The translations under genes and the position numbers were made by a program. A stretch of DNA of 64,000 nt from Syngnathus acus (Eukaryota > Chordata > Actinopteri > Syngnathiformes > Syngnathidae): assembly GCF_901709675.1 (NCBI RefSeq), contig NC_051098.1, positions 5,096,000-5,159,999 of the forward strand, in the 5' to 3' direction. Numbering within the stretch: position 1 is the first letter of the stretch; every line of letters begins with the position of its first letter. Shown here in pieces: positions 61,001 through 64,000 of the stretch. Under the pieces are notes generated by a model. It made no database searches and was not told the origin of the DNA. It saw only the letters and a list, made by a program, of their open reading frames with translations.

Positions 61001-63182
61001 AAAGGACATTCTTAACTCACCTTGGCTGTCATCATCTTCTGTCGGCTTAAGAAAATGGCCTTTCAGTGACCCAAGAGAGGAACAACGTTGACTCCATTTT
61101 TTCTCAGATGTGGATGTAACATTGGACCTCGCTCTATCTCTGTTTCTCTCTCTCTCTTCATCCTTTTCCTTCTCTCTCCCCCGGTCCCTTGATCGGTCTT
61201 TGTTCTTGTTTGGGTTTCTTTCACTATCTCCATCCCTCTCTCTTTCTCGATAGCTTCCCCTCTCAGAATATCTCTCATGGGACTCTTTGTCATGGCTCCT
61301 CCACTGATCTCTCTCGAGCTCATCTTCTTTTCTCCGCCACCTCTGTCTGCTCTCCTTTCCTTCCAACTGCCTGCCTTTCAACATAGTGTCCCCTTCTCCT
61401 CTGCTTCTACGTCCACGAGCGTCCTTTTCTGCCTCGGCAAGTCGCTGCTGGAATTCCTTCATGGACTGCAAAATAGACCATATAAACGTTTTATTTTTAT
61501 TTGTGTATTCCTGCACTGCAAATCCACCAGCTTTAAAAGCAGCCTGCTGGTTTTCCCAAGATGCAGCCATTTATAGATTGTAAAAATTTGCCATCCATTA
61601 GTCCTTACTCCATATCTGTCTGCCACCACATCATCCAGGCTGCGCTGCTCTCGTTCTGCCTGTTCCTTCATCCTCTGGTAGTTCTTCCTCAGCCAGCTCA
61701 ACCCACCATCATTCACCACTGAACCTGTTGGATGATATATTTTTAGATTGTATGCTAATGCAAATTCCTCATCAAAAACAGCCCCAAAGTGGTGTTTTCC
61801 TCTGTTCACTCATCTTGGAGAATTCCTGCTCATTCCTACTCTCTAAGCACTGGGCGCGCCCAAAGCAAGGAAGCCAATTTGAATAATTGATGGGATAATC
61901 GAGAGGATAATCAATTCTAAAAATATTTCATGGTGAGACCCCAAGAAAATGTAATTATTCTTTAATTCCTTCATCTAATTAAAAAGTGGTAATTATTTCT
62001 TAATTATTTATATATGTAACATATGTTATTATTTTATTAAATGTTTAATAATAATGCTAAAATAAATTAAAATATGTTGTAATTAAAATTCAAGTGGAAT
62101 TAAAATGAACTACTTATGGAAAAACACATTTTAATTTTGCTTAACTCTTTCTTTTGATTCTTTTGGATCAAATAAAATCTTAAAATAAAATTCTTGCGAG
62201 CAATGTGACCTTTGTTTGCAGCGGTACCAGCCATCTCCTCTGGGGGCAGACCAGTTCCACCATCCTTCCAGTATGGGTTAAGTTCTAATTTGTGCAAGCC
62301 AGCCTGAAAATAAACACACAACATGATTTTTCCATCCACTCACAGGAGAGGAAAGAGCTGCAGTAAGTTAATATTATACTCACTTGCTCAATGGCTTGAG
62401 CTTTGGCCCGCTCCTCTTCTTTCTGTCGGTCTTTCTCAGCCCTTTTCTCAGCTATGGATGTAGTTTTCATGGCCAAAAAGTCAAAAGTCATCCATTCATC
62501 TCGCTACAAGAAAGAGATACATATAATATCTAGGTAACAATGGATGGGAAAACCAACACTAACTTTAAAAGTGTCTTCTCAACAGACAAGTGAAGATTTA
62601 AATTAATTTGAAACTATTGAGCAACACTAAACATATCTTTTAGCAACATTGGGAGTAGAATGGAAACAGTACTTGGACATTTTGAGTTGAGTCGCCATTG
62701 CTCTCTGGAGACTTTGACTTCTCTGACACCTTCCAGGCTTTAGCAGGCTGTGACTGAGGCTCAGCTTCAACCCACTCATCAGCTGAGTCCTGAGAAATAC
62801 AGCAAAAGCAAAAGAAGAAAATTGTGTGTTAAATGAATGTGGCTCTCCTTTCCCATATCCATGAATAATGTAATAAAAGCATTTTTTTAAAACATCTATA
62901 AACCACAGAATACCATAATATCACAAGAAATTCTGCAATGTAGACAAATAAATGTGTTCCACAAAAAATATTTGATCAACTGGGGCTGCAGTATAGCAGA
63001 AGAGTACTTTACTTCTGACTTCCAATACACTACAGAAAAATTGGATGACTTAATTAACTCACATTTGAGCTGTCACTTGAGCCATTGGCTGATACTGTCG
63101 CCTTCTTTTCCTTCTTGGCCTTCTTTTTCTTGTCCTTTTTAAGTTTCTTCTCCTTCTTCTTTTTGCTTTTAACTGAGGTTTC
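52829..63182 (-). CDS. cwf19l2: cwf19l2: CWF19-like splicing factor, C-terminal 840 residues (5' end outside)
   Basis: This is a nuclear protein of the CWF19 family, homologous to yeast Cwf19/Drn1 and associated with spliceosome disassembly and lariat turnover. Seventeen coding exons were placed with consistent phases: 63063-63182, 62673-62789, 62384-62503, 62210-62303, 61609-61724, 61021-61465, 59830-60055, 58672-58777, 58438-58539, 57429-57557, 56613-56750, 54293-54505, 53963-54079, 53714-53869, 53542-53622, 53243-53344 and 52829-52969. Order: Lys-rich nuclear segment, [16 protein letters not shown]-type motif, Arg/Glu/Asp-rich disordered region, then CwfJ C-terminal domain 1 with the HIT-like [11 protein letters not shown] and domain 2 ending FAQWWKEYD. 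Human CWF19L2 is about 894 residues, so only some 50 N-terminal residues are missing. No lesion seen. Confidence 0.96.
53243..53344 (-). CDS. cwf19l2: cwf19l2 coding exon (VPRGLPYF)
   Basis: The exon encodes [20 protein letters not shown] then [14 protein letters not shown], with acceptor tgctgcag and donor AAG|gtcagt. It is part of CwfJ C-terminal domain 2. Confidence 0.95.
53542..53622 (-). CDS. cwf19l2: cwf19l2 coding exon (81 bp)
   Basis: The exon encodes [20 protein letters not shown] then SKDIRKA, a strongly conserved segment. The donor GCT|gtaagt is good. Confidence 0.94.
53714..53869 (-). CDS. cwf19l2: cwf19l2 coding exon (domain junction)
   Basis: The exon encodes [20 protein letters not shown] then [20 protein letters not shown] and [11 protein letters not shown], bridging CwfJ C-terminal domains 1 and 2. 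The acceptor is tatgtag and the donor is AAG|gtatat. Confidence 0.94.
53963..54079 (-). CDS. cwf19l2: cwf19l2 coding exon with HIT-like motif
   Basis: The exon encodes [20 protein letters not shown] then [30 protein letters not shown] matches the HIT-like histidine motif of CwfJ C-terminal domain 1. The donor CAG|gtggac is weaker than its neighbours. Confidence 0.93.
54293..54505 (-). CDS. cwf19l2: cwf19l2 coding exon (zinc-binding Cys pair)
   Basis: The exon encodes [20 protein letters not shown] through [20 protein letters not shown] and IGSK. The CRHCF pair begins CwfJ C-terminal domain 1. In its intron, 47-69 nt upstream of the 3' splice site, is a 23-nt C-run (the G-run at 54552-54574). 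Confidence 0.94.
54552..54574. repeat. poly-G tract (poly-C in cwf19l2 pre-mRNA)
   Basis: 23 consecutive G on the plus strand form a C-run in the cwf19l2 transcript upstream of the acceptor at 54506. The tract length is uncertain in any assembly. Confidence 0.9.
54719..54842. repeat. (GTGC)n/(GTGA)n compound microsatellite
   Basis: GTGC units give way to about 26 GTGA units, with GCGA variants at the end. It lies in a cwf19l2 intron. Long open frames reading LTHSLTHS across it are artefacts. Confidence 0.95.
55049..55085. repeat. (TG)n microsatellite
   Basis: About 18 TG units lie in a cwf19l2 intron. Confidence 0.95.
55579..55906 (-). mobile_element. hAT-type MITE, copy 4, with 8-bp target duplication
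   Basis: The element spans 55587-55898 and is flanked by atgtaaag at 55579-55586 and 55899-55906. The left end is caggggtgtcaaact and the right end is gagtttgacacctgtg, the same orientation as copy 1. It is in a cwf19l2 intron. Confidence 0.88.
56613..56750 (-). CDS. cwf19l2: cwf19l2 coding exon (VRYFQDDD)
   Basis: The exon encodes [20 protein letters not shown] then [20 protein letters not shown] and SRMAAK, with donor AAG|gtaaga. The conserved RVRYF-DDD block precedes the C-terminal domains. Confidence 0.94.
57429..57557 (-). CDS. cwf19l2: cwf19l2 coding exon ([13 protein letters not shown])
   Basis: The exon encodes [20 protein letters not shown] then [11 protein letters not shown] and HGGRRKKKG, with donor GGG|gtaagg. 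It matches the VRTD-SGR-WPV segment of the family. Confidence 0.92.
58438..58539 (-). CDS. cwf19l2: cwf19l2 coding exon ([11 protein letters not shown])
   Basis: The exon encodes [20 protein letters not shown] then [14 protein letters not shown] and is predicted helical. The donor CAG|gtttta is a poor consensus, so the 3' boundary is the least certain in this gene. Confidence 0.8.
58672..58777 (-). CDS. cwf19l2: cwf19l2 coding exon (LGAKMVKAE)
   Basis: The exon starts in phase 2 after acttcaag. It encodes [20 protein letters not shown] then [15 protein letters not shown], with donor ACC|gtaagt. LLS-EEMN-LGAK-VKAE is a family signature. Confidence 0.93.
59830..60055 (-). CDS. cwf19l2: cwf19l2 coding exon (disordered region 2)
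   Basis: The exon encodes [20 protein letters not shown] through [10 protein letters not shown] and [12 protein letters not shown], with acceptor tctgtgcag and donor AG|gtcagt. It resembles the FLKPSSDD segment also seen at the end of the preceding exon ([10 protein letters not shown]), a possible internal repeat. Confidence 0.87.
60617..60890 (-). mobile_element. 3' end of a retroposon with AAGTCT-repeat tail
   Basis: Read on the minus strand, GCAACGAAATTTCGTTTTGT is followed by ATGACAATAAAGTTCTGTC and then four AAGTCT units. This arrangement (AATAAA followed by a short tandem tail) is typical of fish LINE or SINE 3' ends. The left boundary is uncertain. It is in a cwf19l2 intron. Confidence 0.55.
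61021..61465 (-). CDS. cwf19l2: cwf19l2 coding exon (Arg/Glu/Asp-rich)
   Basis: This 445-bp exon encodes [20 protein letters not shown] and then a long charged stretch of RERERDGD-, [18 protein letters not shown]-type dipeptides, ending [12 protein letters not shown]. Such charged low-complexity regions are usual in splicing factors. The acceptor is attttgcag and the donor is G|gtgagt. Confidence 0.92.
61609..61724 (-). CDS. cwf19l2: cwf19l2 coding exon ([10 protein letters not shown])
   Basis: The exon encodes [20 protein letters not shown] then [18 protein letters not shown], with donor GGA|gtaagg. It is one of the most conserved N-terminal blocks. Confidence 0.95.
62210..62303 (-). CDS. 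cwf19l2: cwf19l2 coding exon ([10 protein letters not shown])
   Basis: The exon encodes [20 protein letters not shown] then [11 protein letters not shown]. The donor AAAG|gtcaca is weak, but the phase and the downstream join (K-G-S-V-V) support it. Confidence 0.92.
62384..62503 (-). CDS. cwf19l2: cwf19l2 coding exon (RDEWMTFDF)
   Basis: The exon encodes [20 protein letters not shown] then [20 protein letters not shown], with donor CAA|gtgagt. Confidence 0.94.
62673..62789 (-). CDS. cwf19l2: cwf19l2 coding exon (EWVEAE)
   Basis: The exon encodes [20 protein letters not shown] then [19 protein letters not shown], with acceptor tttctcag and donor CAA|gtactg. EWVEA with downstream AWK is typical of the family. 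Confidence 0.9.
63063..63182 (-). CDS. cwf19l2: cwf19l2 coding exon (Lys-rich, first visible)
   Basis: The exon encodes [20 protein letters not shown] then [20 protein letters not shown], a likely nuclear localisation region. The acceptor catacag shows at least one further exon upstream, beyond the window. Confidence 0.88.
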
Positions 63183-63374
63183 CTGTATGGGAGAAGATGA
63201 TCAATTTTGGTGTACCTTTTTGTTCTTATATTGAAATGAATAAACTCAAGCTAATGCATAAATGAGATCTTTTTCTTTTTTTGTCACAATTGCAGCTTTA
63301 AAATGTGCCTTTTTTGCTTATGTCCCCCATATCAGAGTGACATTTTTGTTTGTTAAAGTGATAACTGTTGATGC

Positions 63375-64000
63375 TTTAAAATTAGGGATGCACCGAAATA
63401 AAAATTCTTGGCCGAAACCGAAAACCAAAAATGAGGAAACCAAGGCCGAAACACCGAAAGAAATGATTATGTCGGTTATTAGAACCACAGCATTTATGGC
63501 TACATGTGTACTAACCTCATTAAAATCAAGGCATTGCAATAAACCAGTTACAAAAGTATGAAAATATTTATTTAGCACTGACATTACAACAATGCACAAT
63601 ATAAATTAAAATTCAAAAATCAAAATAAAATGTTTAACTTGACCCCACTCATGTGTACATTAAATAATAATTTACAGGCTTATAACTGACTGGCCTGCTG
63701 AAAGACTGTAAAATTAAATATGTTCTCTTATAAAAACACAAAGTGCATAAGTCAAGTGCCTTTTAAATTTTGTTCTGTGTGTACAACATAAAAGTGTATC
63801 AAAACAATGGTTACCATAGCCTTTATCAACAACAAATCCACCAAGAATTGTGGATGCACAAACTGTCTTGCCTTTTCAAAAACGTCCGCCACAGACTGAG
63901 TGGGCGTGCTCGGTGTCAGTTTCCTTTTCTGTGTCTCCTTCTTCTCATATTCAGAATGGCGATCGGGATGTTTGGATTTCAGGTGATGAATTAAACCCGA
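63375..64000 (-). mobile_element. hAT-type transposon fragment running off the right edge
   Basis: A terminus TAGGGATGCACCGAAATAAA begins at 63383, preceded by tttaaaat (63375-63382) as a candidate 8-bp duplication whose partner is outside. The sequence towards the right edge contains a BED-finger reading frame on the minus strand. The other terminus is outside the window. It lies in the 5' region of cwf19l2. Confidence 0.65.
63752..64000 (-). pseudogene. BED zinc-finger transposase fragment (ZBED/hAT-like)
   Basis: The open frame from the right edge reads SGLIHHLKSKHPDRHSEYEK then KRKLTPSTPTQSVADVFEKA before losing similarity and stopping at 63752-63754. The H-HLKSKH pattern is the second half of a BED zinc finger, and T-x-x-S-x-x-DVFEKA is typical of the linker that follows in hAT transposases. 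Only about 370 bp remain before the terminus, far too little for the catalytic domain, so this is an internally deleted derivative. Confidence 0.7.

Overview
This window is ordinary euchromatic DNA from a ray-finned (teleost) fish. The evidence is split vertebrate genes with GT-AG introns, a four-gene block matching the order GRIA4 - AASDHPPT - GUCY1A2 - CWF19L2 (human 11q22 as I recall it), and fish-type repeats: a tRNA-derived SINE ending in ATGG units, short hAT- and Tc1-type elements, and L2- and RTE-type LINEs. The SINE sequence resembles ones I associate with percomorphs, perhaps pipefish/seahorse, but that is only an impression.

Layout. Positions 1-8.2 kb, plus strand: the 3' end of an AMPA receptor subunit gene (gria4), with a flop exon, a flip exon, the M4 exon that can read through into a short C-tail, and a separate exon for the long C-tail. 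12.65-16.4 kb, plus strand: a complete seven-exon aasdhppt (phosphopantetheinyl transferase). 25.26-42.73 kb, minus strand: a complete nine-coding-exon gucy1a2 (soluble guanylate cyclase alpha-2; 797 predicted residues). 52.83-63.18 kb, minus strand: the last seventeen coding exons (840 residues) of cwf19l2, whose first exon or exons lie beyond the right edge. The four genes are independent housekeeping or neuronal genes kept together by ancient synteny. There is no operon logic.

The intergenic and intronic DNA holds an unusually readable record of transposition. Four copies of one hAT-type MITE each keep a perfect 8-bp target duplication. One of them was later invaded by a TA-flanked MITE. 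A Tigger/pogo-like element was split by an RTE-type LINE fragment with a 9-bp duplication. A 5'-truncated L2-type LINE keeps its reverse transcriptase nearly intact. A tRNA-derived SINE appears to share its 3' tail with the RTE-type LINE. A BED-finger hAT transposon fragment runs off the right edge. Several microsatellites and poly-G tracts are also present.

I found no CRISPR array, bacterial-type system, tRNA or rRNA gene, and nothing I would call a previously undescribed system. The observations most worth following are the SINE/LINE tail pairing, the nested insertions with empty-site evidence, the expanded linker in gucy1a2, the retroposon beside an aasdhppt splice donor, and the apparent absence of MSANTD4 and KBTBD3 between gria4 and aasdhppt. 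Exon boundaries were set by hand from splice consensus, frame continuity and remembered family sequences. No alignment was run.
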